A stretch of 64,000 bases of DNA, taken from positions 4,237,501 to 4,301,500 of the forward strand of contig JAZGTN010000007.1 of the NCBI GenBank assembly GCA_037783415.1, in the 5' to 3' direction. Shown here in pieces: positions 1 to 12,400 of the stretch. Origin of the DNA: Leptasterias polaris (Eukaryota; Echinodermata; Asteroidea; Forcipulatida; Asteriidae). The notes under the pieces are model-generated. The model saw only the letters and a program-made list of their open reading frames with translations, ran no database searches and was not told the origin of the DNA. Made by a program: the position numbers and the translations under genes. Position 1 is the stretch's first letter; each line of letters opens with the position of its first letter.

Positions 1-153
1 ACAAGGGTGTTTTTTCTTTCTTTATTTTCTTGCAACTTCGATGACCGATTCAGCCCAAATTTTCACAGGTTTGTTATTTTATGCATATATGTTGGGATAC
101 ACCGAGTGACAATACTGGTCTTTGATAACTTACCAAACATGTTCAGTGACTTT
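1..153. repeat. Partial TTAA-type MITE, cut by window start
   Basis: The right half of a short inverted-repeat element whose better copies lie at 2870-3240, 32387-36215 and 56553-56935. Shared words are the ACAAGGGTG segment followed by a T-rich run, TTGCAACTTCGATGACC and ACTGGTCTTTGA. The outer end (CAGTGACTTTAAG) is diverged. It lies in the SF3A1 intron upstream of the first visible exon. Confidence 0.6.
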
Positions 154-393
154 AAGAAAAACTTGGCTCAAAACCAGGCATAGATATATACACTGTATTG
201 TATTCGAGACAAGTGGTAATTGTATTTCAGACTAGTGGAAATTGGTAAGTAAAAACACCCTCTGTGGATTGTGTATGTGGACAGTGTATTATATTAGGGG
301 TTGTATTGTTGAACCGTTTAATACTCATTGCTGTTTTAAGCTGATTTAATAAAAAGCTCATCAAATTACAGCTTCCTGACCAATGATCACCAG

Positions 394-432
394 ACATTGT
401 CGACAAGACAGCTGGCTTTGTGGCAAGAAATG
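394..432 (+). CDS. SF3A1: SF3A1 exon, start of SURP1 (39 bp)
   Basis: Encodes IVDKTAGFVARN plus split codons at both ends, the entry to the first SURP motif. Acceptor CACCAG ends at 393 and the donor GTGAGT starts at 433. Reading further upstream in this frame meets a TGA near 384, so the exon must start here. It supplies one base to the next exon (G-GC = Gly). Confidence 0.75.
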
Positions 433-3400
433 GTGAGTATTCTACACCCAACCCCTACTCCCCTTACGCCCATACATGCCTGGAGGCACTTGCATTTTTA
501 CTGCTTGAGCACCAATCAACCACCCTTAGCATTACGTCCAAACTTATGGATCCTGCTGAGTCAACCAACGTAAACGTAAACGTGCTGACGTGTAGAACAA
601 AGAGCCATTCCAATAGCCTTATTCCGCAGACTCCATCTCCTTGGAACGTCTCCCTTGATGCATGTTTCTCTTCATCCTACAATTTTGACTGTTTTAAAGG
701 GTCTGTATACGTTTGGTATTGACTCTGAAAATTAATGGCAATAAAAACTTACTTTATAATTAGAAGTACAGCAGCTTTCAATAGTATAAAGCATTTTGAG
801 AATCATTTCACTTCTAGGTAATGTGGTAAATGGAAAAGAGGTTTCTCAGATTGTGTATTCCTATTTGGGATTATTCTTCCTGCATGGTCATATTGCTCCG
901 TTTTGGGGGCGATATCTCAACAAAATTGAACATTTCCAAAAACCAAAAGTATACTTTGCCTTTAAGAGGAATATAAATCCCTACCTTCAGCTCTCCTTAT
1001 TTATTTTCATCTTCAGCGTTCTCCTTTAACACTAACAGTGGTCCGCTGGCCAAATGCCAGTTAAAACACATGAGGACCAGTCAGAATTCTTTCAAGTTCA
1101 ATTGTCTGGCTGACTAGCAGTATGGAAAAGCATCCTTACATGTAGGTCATTTCAAATATGAATAAGTATAAAAGCTGCCAGACTAATGAAATGACAAGCT
1201 AACTGGTCCTGCTGGCCAGTCACTGAAAGAGTTGAGGGCAAACCCTGGTCGTAATTCTTCTTGTAGCCCCTTGGCGTTAGTGGTTTTTAAAGTCTTGTTT
1301 CAGGCAAACTTGCATATTTTTTAAAACCAAGACGGATCAATTTGTATTTTGTGTTTTTGTGACTGTTAAATACAAAAAAAGAACCCACTCTATTTCCAAC
1401 ATTCTTTTGAAACTGAACACCTGTTATTTTGAGTTATTATGACCCATAATGTTGGAAGATTTTTATCTCTCTATAGGCCCGGAATTTGAACATCGGATCC
1501 GTCAGAACGAAATCAACAACGCCAAGTTCAACTTCTTGAACCATGGTGACCCGTACCACGCCTACTTCAGACACAAGGTTCAGGATTTCCTGGAGGGCAA
1601 GGCCCAGGAACCATTAGCAGCTCCAGTCATAACCAAGGTATTACAAATATTGCAGAGCTGCAAATTCTCCCTGACTCTGCAGAAAGTGCCCTGAAAATCA
1701 ACCGATCTTTCCATGACGTTCTATTGGTTACCACACAATAGGTTGAGTGGAATACTTAAAAGTATAGCACTTCTGCACTGAAGGCCGAGCTTGATGTGGA
1801 ACATAGACATGCTTTACTTTTCTGGATTCCATTATTTTCTGTATTATAAGGAGCTTTATGGAATTTGGCTCAGGGGCTGGTTTCATTCATCATTATTGTA
1901 AATCAACAGAGCTGCAAACTCTCTGTAATTCTGAATGAAAGGTTCCCTGAAAAATCAATCTTTCCATGTTCTGATGAACAAAATTTGAAAGTTTCCCTGA
2001 TCATGGAAACTTGTTCAATATTATAATGACAGTAATTCTAAATGTCTCCCTGTTTTTGGTGCAAACTCTCCCTTACTGCAAGATGCAAATGTTGGCTACT
2101 TCTACATGTATATCATGAGTACAATATAGCAGAAAATAATCAGGAGCTGAAATCTGGACTGTTCCATTTCACGAGGCAAAGCCGAGTGAAATGGAAGCAG
2201 TCGTTCCGGGTGTTAAAAAACGTCCTCTGTTAGTCTTTCCAAAAAATAATGTTTTGATAAACACGGTATCCAGTTAACTCTCCTACTCTCTGGTAGATTG
2301 TCGAGCCGTCGATCATTGTCCAAAACCAATTTCTCTTTTATTATTTCCTTGTTTGTTTCAGATTCCTTCTCTCCTTCCATCTAAGTCGGTGACCCAAGCT
2401 CTGGAGAGTTTGGTTCTTAAAGAAGCGCCCCAAGAACCTGAGTTTGTTGCCGATCCTCCTACCATAAATGCTTTTGAATTGTGAGTTGGGAACTTGATTT
2501 TAAAAACTGTATGTACTCTAATAACTGAGGGGTGGGGGAGGCTGGTTTTTTAACATCACTGCGCATGTAAGATGCTAGTCAGTGGTCAACCACCGGTCGA
2601 CTAAATGTACACACTCGAACTTGCTTCTTGTGACAGATTTGAGCACTATATAAGAAGCCACATTTATTACTGTTATTATTGTATTTGTACAGGGATATTG
2701 TGAAGTTGACGGCCCAGTTTGTTGCTCGTAACGGCCGGCAGTTCTTGACGAGTTTGATGAACAGGGAGCAGAGGAACTACCACTTTGACTTCTTGAGACC
2801 ACAGCACAGCATGTTTACTTACTTCACCAAGTTGGTTGAGCAGTACACAAAGGTAAGGAAGTGACTCAAAGACAGGGTGTACTTTTGGTATTTCCTCCAC
2901 AAGGTAATAACCATACAAACTTACTTGGTAAAGAGCACTGGAGAGCTGTTGGTATTTAAAGACATTGTTAGAAATGACCCCCGTTGAATTAATGTAGCTT
3001 CAGAGAAAGAGGACATTTTTCATCAACAAATTTGAATCTGAGAAAGGCTTTGTTAGGCATGAAGCATTTCTGAGACATCTAAAAGCACACATTTCTATGC
3101 AACAAGGGTGTTTTTTCTTTATTTTCTTGCAACTTCTTGTGCCCAAATTGTCACAAGCTCGTTATTTAGTGCACATGTTAAGAAACACCAAGTGAGGAAA
3201 CTGGTCTTTGACAATTACCAAAAGTGTACCCTGCCTTTAAAAGGCTGAGCAGTAGGAACATTCTAGTTGGATCGGTAAAGTATTCCACTGGGAGTGATTG
3301 GAACATTCTAGCGTAAGTGTATTTCACAGGTTAGTGAGAATATTTGGCGGACAGCTTGCATATTCACTGTGGATTTTGATTGTTACGTCAGTCATTTTCA

Positions 3401-6400
3401 TACAGTATGGTCATGACACTTGTGCCCTTGAGCAAGGCACTTAACCAAATTGCTTCGGAAAAAGTTGGGAAGGTTGTGCATTCGTCTCTACCAGCCAGGC
3501 TTCTAGTGGATGATACCCATCCCTACATCCTTACAGACTGTGAAGGGTGTAACCCTATTTCAGCCCCAGGGGTAGGTGGCAACGTGCCCCTTGTGGCAGT
3601 TGATTTGGGTCGATAAACGAAACCGGTTTAATGTAGCCCTCACCTTGAAGTGGCTGTCCGTAGCCTTGTGATGTTGGGCGATCATTCATAAAAAAATAAT
3701 ATAAAAAAGTACCGGAAGGTTAGCATGCCTTTTTGTGTGCTTACAGTTATCAGGGCTATGAAATGAAAACTGACGTACAAATTGTGTGCTTACAGTTATC
3801 AGGGCTATGAAATGAAAACTGACGTACAAATGTAGTAAGCACAAAATCGGCCGTTAATAAGCAGCTCTATGAAATTGGGCCCTGCTGCTAACCATGCTAG
3901 AGCAATATGCATTGGACACGTTGGGCTTCTGGTGTGTTTGTGTTCTTTAGCCTTTGAGAAAGACTGTACAAGGGTTAAATTGGAGAGCATTTACCACTTC
4001 TTGAATTGTTTTTGTTATTGTTGTGTTTTTCTTTTCTTTTGTTTTAAGATTTTGATTCCGCCCAAAGAGTTACTTGGCAAGCTCCGTTTTGATGCAGAGC
4101 AGTCTCAGAGTGTGATGGAGGCGGTGAATTATAGAGTCCAATGGGCAAAGCATCAAGAAGCACAACGCAAGAAGGAAGAAGAGGAAAAAGAGAAAGAACG
4201 AGGTATGTAGCCATAGCGGCCATCTTGCCAATCCCAATATCCATAAGACTTTAGAACAAGTATGTAGCCACCAGCAGCCATCTTGCCAATCCCAATATCC
4301 ATAAGACTTTAGTAAGTGTATGTAGCCACCAGCAGCCATCTTGCCAATCCCAATATCCATAAGACTTTAGTAAGTGTATGTAGCCACCAGCAGCCATCTT
4401 GCCAATCCCAATATCCATAAGACTTTAGTACGAGTATGTAGCCACCAGGGCCCAATTTCATAAACCTGTTAAGCAGAACAAATGCTAGACAACTGTCTTT
4501 GCTAAGCAAAAATTGAGTGGGGCACCAGTCACAACAGTGCAAACTTTATGTAATTTTGGCTGGTAAGCTGTTTTTGCTAAGCAATACTTTTCTGTGCTGA
4601 GCATGTTTTTGTGCTTACAGGCTTTATGAAATTGGGCCCAGCAGCTATCATGCTAACCTCAATAGCTGTGAGAAACAGGACCCAATTTCATAGAGCTGCT
4701 TAGCGGCTGATTCTGTGCTTACTGCACGAGTTTCCATTTCATAGCGCTGCTAACCGTAAGCACACGAAAAAGGCACGCTAACCTCCCGGTGCTTACCGTA
4801 AGCAAATGAATGGCGTAACAATGCAAATCCATGATGAACACGCAAGCTGTTAACCAAGTTTTCTTGCTTACCTATGAAATATGGTTACACTTCAGCAACT
4901 ATTTTGCTACAGTAATCACAAAAATTTGATTACTGTTAAGCAGCTCTATGAAATCGGGCCCTGGTATGTACAAGAAGTCACTGGCGTCCATCTTGCCAAT
5001 ATCAATAGCCTCAAGAATCCTAGCCAATTGGTCCGAATTTCTTTTTAGAAACATTGAAAATGTTTCATCAATTCTCATGAATTTCGTTTATTGAAACAGT
5101 AAGGAAATTAAACATAGATGCACATCGCTAGAATCTGCCCTGCCCTAGTGGTCTCCATTTTACTCCATGATGTTTTAAGACTGGTGTGTACATGTAACTG
5201 AGGTGTTTTGTGATTACAGTGTCCTACTCTCAGATTGACTGGCACGGCTTCGTGGTGGTGGAGACGGTTGATTTCCAGCCCGGGGAGCAGGGTAACTTTC
5301 CTCCCCCTCTACGTCCCGAGGACATCGGACGACGTATCCTTGCCGAGAAGAGATATGAACAGTTTGGGGTAAGAGTATTTTTTCAGGCTGATGATTTATT
5401 AGGAAGGCAATTCAGAATTATCAATTGTTTTAAGTATTTGTGATGTTTTGTTTTCAAATTTGTTTTGACCCAACTCTATTTTGGATGTCAGTTCTGTTGT
5501 CCTTGAGGTCTAATAATTTTCGCTTAAATGGTGTGTACAACATTGGTAATTGTCAAAGACCAGTATTCCACACTTGATGTGACCCAACAAATACATGAAA
5601 TAACAAACCTGTGACAGTTTCAGCTAACGCGGTCTTCAGAGTCATGAGAAAACAGTGAAAACCCCCATTATATGTTTTTACTGTTTTCAAACGTCGGATT
5701 TTATCACCAGTGATAAAGACTAATTGTTTTACTAATTTTTTTAAGAACAAAAAAATTTCAAGCAAAGCTATTTCAAGGGAAGTTTTCCACCATGACCATC
5801 TTTATACCATGTAAGTTATGTGCAAATCTGTGAACATTTGTATTTTTAATCTACCAATGTTGTACACACCCTTAAATGTCTCCTCGCTGAAAAGTTTCTT
5901 TTAGGCAAAACGTCAGGTTCTATCTTGTTCAAGTCTTTCCTTTTGTCAATGTTATTTGTCAATGTTATTTGTCAATGTTATTTGTGCTCAATGTTATTTG
6001 TGCTCAATGTTATTTGTGCTCATTGTTTCTGTACTTCTTACTTGCACGAGATAGAATAAATAAATACTGTTTCCTTATACAGGAGTTGGAGGAAGAAGAG
6101 GATGTTGAGATGGAGGTTGAAAGCGAAGATGAGGAGGATGAGAAAGAGGCAGGCAAAGGGAAAGAGAAGAAAAAGAAAGACACATCCGGCGCTACGCCCA
6201 AAGACAGAGAGAAGACGACCACGCTCGCTGATCAGAACACTGAAGTTCAAGATATGGATGAAGGGGTAAGTGTCAGTCAGGGGGGGGGGGGGGGGGTTTC
6301 CCTTGCTGTTTTGTTTCATAGAAGGGTTTTGCCCTGGTGTTTCTGGCAGTGGCTGCTGAGTGCGCCGCAGTACCTTGTAAACTATTAAAAGGTTCTCATA

Positions 6401-9400
6401 CCTGCCAACTGTTCAGATTTAAATGGAATTGCCCAGATTTTTGAGATTACAGGCCGCAAAAAAAAAAGAACTTTCCTGTTTCTGTCAAGAGACAAGACAA
6501 TGAACAAGATCAAAAAGTTCTGTCAAAAGAGGGTGCCATTTTCTTGCGTCAGTAGAGATTTTCTTACGGAATACAGTGATTTTTGTACAGTGTTTAAAAT
6601 ACATACATCATTTGAATGTGTACATGTAATAAGCTTTACTCGCACAGTTTCATGCGTCGGTATCTGTGGACTTGTAAAACTGGTGTTCCCTTTTCTGAGG
6701 TTTTAATGTTGGCAGGTATGCTACGTAAATGGGTTTCATACAAAACAAGTAATCAGTTTTATTTTTATTTTTATTTTTTTGTTGAAAGGACTCTGATATG
6801 GACGAGAGTGACGAAGAAGAAGATGGTCGTCGTTTGAGGATGTCACCGCCGCCTCTTCCATCCATACCTGGCTCTGGTGCCTCAGCCGTACCTCCTCCGC
6901 TTCCACCTCAGATGGGAGAGGTTCAGATCAGGAAAAATTACGATCCTAAAGGTGAGTTTTTCTGTTCTTCTCAAAAGAGTTGATAAATAATTCCATTTGG
7001 GACAGTGAATTCATTCCCTTGCTCTTTGTTTGGGAAATTTTCATCAAATTAGGTTGTGTCATTCCTAAAATATCACTTATTATCAAATAATAGACCACAA
7101 GGGAAACTGACTGGGTAAATTTTTTAATGATTTTGGGTTGATCAAAGAAAAATTGAACCAACAAATCCCGCTCTAGTCAATTTTTCTTTGTTCAACCCAA
7201 AATCATTTTAAAATTTACCCAGTCAGTTTCCCTTGTGGTTTATTATTTGATATCTGATATAAAAAGTCGCATCCCCTTAAGGTGATCCCCTGGCTGCCGC
7301 TTCCCAGGTTGTATCGTACACTTGGGTGTGATCCCTGGCTACACGGCAGTTTACGGTCGAATGGCTTCTGACTGGCACCCTCCGAACAAAGATATTGACA
7401 AAATAGGGAGACCGCCAACATAGGGCTAGATTAGATAGCTCAGTTGGTAGAGCGCCGGCACGTTAATCCGGAGGTCTCTGGTTCAAATCCCGCTCTAGTC
7501 AATTTTTCTTTGTTCAACCCAAAATCAAGTTTGTAATTGTCAAAACAGCGCATCGCGCTTGAGATAGCCCCGGATGTACACACAAAAGAAGTAAGCGCCA
7601 AAATACAATGTTTTTGCACCGTGGAGCATTTTTGTGCGAGATCAGACTTTGTTGCAAATCATGATTCAATATTTTTGCACTGGCTGGGCATAGGTAATCC
7701 CATCAGAAGCGAAATATTCTGAAAACGTTTAGGATTTTGTTATGTTCATTTTTGATTGTGGCAAAACTGGCAATCAGTATGAGCAACAGTGATTTGTGGT
7801 ATTTTTGAAAGCTTGACTTGTTTCAGACGGAAACGTTTCTGCTGAGTACTTGAGTAAATTTTATAATCAGTGAGCTTTCAGAATGAAAGTAAATCAAGCT
7901 TTGTTTTTTGTTTAAAAGAGTCTGTATGTGTTTGGTAATGACTTTGAAAATTAACGGCAATAAAAACTTACGTGGTAGAGAGTACAGCAGCTTTCAATAG
8001 TATAAAGCAAGTTACAATAATTTCACTTCGAAGTAATGTGGTTATGGAAAAAGATATCAGGTTTTATGCCCCAAAATTTGAATCTGAGAAACATTTCTGT
8101 CAGAAACGTTTCTTAGATAGTGTATTACTTTAGGGAATATTCTTCCTGTGTGGACATATTCACTTCGGTTTTTTGGTGATATCTCAAAAACGCGACCACC
8201 TTTTGAAGTGATATTTTCACAGCTTAGTTTTATTGTATGTAAGATCATGGATGATTTGTTTATTTTAATGTTTGTTTTACTTTTTTGTGGCAGCTCCGAA
8301 GCAGGTCGCAGAGTCTGAAGAGAACTACTTGATCTCTCCGATCACCGGTGAGAAGATTGCGTCTAGTAAGATGGCAGAACATATGCGCATTGGTAAGTAA
8401 CAGTCACTGGTAATCCTATTAGAGGTTTCGTGCTCATTCAGTCCTTTGACAGACCGGCTACCTATATTTTTTCACCTGCTACTTCAAAATCTTCGGACAA
8501 CCCTGTGTTATATAGACCATGTTACCTTTGTTTACAGAAATAGTGACCTTGTACATTTTAATGCATTTCCCGACAGGCAAGATTGTCACACTGGCCATAT
8601 GGGAAAATTAAAATTTTGTGTCATAATTTTCACATGAATTCAAGAGTTACAAAAGCAACAGCTGTACAGCTTTTTAGATGTCCCCCCTTTGTTCATATCA
8701 AAAGTTGAGAAAAATCAGACAGTGCAATCTCCATAAAACATAAGATTTATTGTATTCTTCCATTGAGCTGCATACAAACTGTGCCTGCAGGAAGTCCAGG
8801 CTCTGTGGCTCTTTGGTAAACATGTGATGTCACAGGTCACATGGTCTATAATGTGAAATGTTCTGAAAGTTTGTTTACTTTCTTATCTTCAGGATTACTG
8901 GATCCTCGCTGGATAGAGCAGCGTGATCGCCAGAAGGAGAGGCAAGCCCAGGAGGAAGTCTTCGCTCCGGGTATGGCCATCGAAGAAAGTCTGAAGCTCC
9001 TCGCCGAAAGACGTACAGATATCTTTGGAGAGGGTGATGTGGAGACACAGATTGGTAAAAAGGTATGGTTGTGATTTTTCCACCCTTCTATTGTATGGTT
9101 TTTTGTGTATGCGCACTTCACTGGCTTCCTGTACGTCAGCGAATTGTTTTCAAGATACTGGTCCTGGTTTTCCGCTCTCTCCATGGCACGGCACCCACTT
9201 ACCTTCAAGAGCTGCTACAACGCCATGAACCACACCGACGCCTTCGTTCCTCCGACACAAATCTTCTTCATGTGCCCCTCTCACATCACTCCTGGGGAAA
9301 CTGATCTTTCTCTCGGTCCGGTCCTTCCCTATGGAACTCATTACCCATCAAACTGAGAAAGGAGACTTCCTACCTCACATTCAAGAACGAACTCAAAACC

Positions 9401-12400
9401 CATCTCTTTTAAATAAGTTGTTTCGCCTTCTGTTTATTTGTATGTGGTTTCCAGTTGTGAGCTTAGTTAGGGCTAGGAGTGTCACTAGTGACAGACATGG
9501 CGCATTATAAGTCTCCATTATTATTATTATTAAACAATGGCCTATATGGGATTTGAGGCATTGCATGGTGAGGTATCAATGAATAGTTGGTACCCGGTAA
9601 CACCATGTGTATATATCTACTTGCTAGGTCAGTCTCCTGACGATGACTAGAGCAAGCTAGTCGAAACGTTGAGACGAATTAAAGAACTCGCTCCGCTGCA
9701 GTGTAGTTAATAACGAGAAGTCCCTTGATCCACAAAGCGAAAGTAGTAGTAGTCCCGGCCAATTTCCTACCTTTCGCCCAGGTAGTAGTTAATAAGCAGG
9801 ACAGTTCTTTTCAGAACTGAGAAGTCTCCTGAATTCCGAATAATCTACAGGCCTGCAATAATTGGCTTTGATGCAGGCATGATGTTTTTCCAACTTTAGT
9901 CAGATTTCCGATTTTTGTTGCCCTGGGAAAAATCAGAAGGATTGTGATTAAATAGCCTGAAAATTCCATCAATGCTACACCATGTGTTCATGTAGGTCAG
10001 CCCTTGTACTTAATAATATATTCCTACTTTTTTCCAAAGACCAAATATCATGCATGCTTTGATGTGTTGTAATGACCAGCGCATGTTCGTGCAGTAACTG
10101 GATTATAAGTTTATAATTCCATGCACAGTAGAGGCCTTCTATGATCACGACGCCAGTCCCCCTTTAAATATCGGCATTGATGTATCCTTGTACACTTCAT
10201 TTTGTAAATAACCTATCTGTACTCCTTTCTTTCTATTTGCAGCTGGGTGAAGAGGAAGACACCAAGACCAAGCAGAAGGTCATCTGGGACGGCCATTCCG
10301 CAAGGTCAGTTATTTACGGTCAAGATATCTAGTTAAAAAAAACGCAAGGGAAACTGACTGAGTAATTTTTTAAATAACTTTGGATTGAACAAAGACAAAT
10401 TGACTTGCGAGTTTACCTACAACATGAAGAGGGAGCACAAACATCAAATGTATTGCTTACCTGCCAATTGGCTGTTTAATTGGAATTGTCCAGATTTTTT
10501 TAGATTAAAGGCCGCAAAAAATCAGAACATTCCTTTTTTTGACATGAGACAGCAATGAACAAGATAAAAAAACTTCGTCAAAAGAAGGTGCCATATGCTT
10601 GCGGGAAAACAGTGATTTTTGTACATTGTTTTAAATACTTCATCATTTGTATGTGTACATGTAATATGCTTTACTCGCACGACTTCTTGCGTCGCTATCT
10701 GTGGACTCGTAAAACTGGTGTTCCTATTTCTGAGGTTTCAATGTTGGCAGGTATGGCATTGTTTTTTGTTTGCCCCTTTTGTCACTTTATTTTTTCTCCG
10801 ATCTTATAATAGAGTTTAATATTTAATGTCAGTTTATAATTATTTTGATTTTGTTACAGTATGGAAGCCACAGCACGTAAAGCCCAAGCCAATATCACCA
10901 TAGATGAACAGATCGCTGCTTTACACAAGGCACAGGGCTTAGTGTAAGTACTGACTATTCCCAAGACCTGGGCCCAATTTCATAGAGCTGCTTAAGCATT
11001 AAATATTGCTTAACAATTGTCTGCTAAGCAGAAATGAGCAGGATACCAGTCACAAATTGTACATGTGACATGGTAGTTTGGCTGGTAACCTTATTCTGGT
11101 AAGCATACTTTTGTTGTGCTTAGCTACTTTTTGTGCTTAAGCAGCTATATGAAATTGGTCCCAGGGTCCAATTTCATTGAGCTGCTTTTAAAAGTGCAAA
11201 AATTAGCTAAGCCCAACAAAATTATGCTTACCACAATAAGGTTACCAGTCAAAATTGGCGTGTCGTGGCCGAGCGGATAAGAGCACCGGACTCAAGCTCT
11301 GGTGTTTCTGTTCAACAATTGTCTGCTAAGCAGAAATGAGCAGGATACCAGTCACAAATTGTACATGTGACATGGTAGTTTGGCTGGTAACCTTATTCTG
11401 GTAAGCATACTTTTGTTGTGCTCAGCTACTTTTTGTGCTTAAGCAGCTATATGAAATTGGTCCCAGGGTCCAATTTCATTGAGCTGCTTTTAAAAGTGCA
11501 AAAATTAGCTAAGCCCAACAAAATTATGCTTACCACAATAAGGTTACCAGTCAAAATTGGCGTGTCATGGCCGAGCGGATAAGAGCACCGGACTCGAGCT
11601 CTGGTGTTTCTGTTCAGCAGAGTGTGGGTTCGAGTCCCGGCCGTGACACTTTTGTCCTTATTAAGCAAGACACTTAACCATTATTGCTTCGTCCTTCGGA
11701 TGGGACGTAAAGCCGTTGGTCCCGTGTGTTGTGTAATGCACGTAAAAGAACCCAGTGCACTTATCGAAAAGAGAAGGGGTTCGCCCCGGTGTTCCTGTTT
11801 TGATTGGCTGCATATTGCGCCACAGCACCTTGTAAACCATTACATGGTGCTATGTAAAGAAATAGGTCTCAAACTTTAAAAAGTAGCTCCACATATATAC
11901 CTTGCAGGATAATACTGACTGTTGAAGCGCCTTGAGCGTCACTGAGTGACGGATATGAGCGCTATATAAGAAGCCACTATTATTATTATTATTATAATAC
12001 CATGTCACATGTACAATTTGTGACTGGTATCCTGCTTATTTTTGCTTAGCGGAAAATGTTAAGCATTGTTTTCTGTTTAAGCAGCTCTATGAAATTGGAC
12101 CCTGGAACTGCTTAAGCACAAAATACTGTTTATCGAATGTCTGCTAAGCAAAAATAGGCAGAGAACCAGTCACAAACTATGTACATAATAATGGTATTTT
12201 GGCTGGTAACCTTTGTCTGCTTAGAAAAATTGTTATGCACTAAGCTGTTTTTTGTTCTTAAGCAGTTCTATGAAGTTGGCCCCGGGCCCAATTTTATAGA
12301 GTTGCTTAAGAACAAAAAGTAGCTAAGCGCAACAAAACTATGCTTACCAGAATGAGTTTACCAGGGAAAATAGTTTATCACATATCTGTGATTTCATACA

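Larger units (their letters stand above)
9063..10242. other. SF3A1 intron, LINE fragment then unassigned sequence
   Basis: Apart from the L2-like fragment and hammerhead-like motif, 9700-10242 shows no gene or clear repeat boundary. Confidence 0.5.

Noticed and set aside
7424..7500. Functional tRNA-Asn gene (GTT anticodon)
   Set aside because: Base 33 is C, the anticodon stem is imperfect and the sequence is embedded in a repeated SINE-like unit.
11562..11649. Functional tRNA-Leu or tRNA-Ser gene
   Set aside because: The fold is good, but it is joined without a terminator to a SINE body and L2-type tail, and a truncated twin lies 302 bp upstream.
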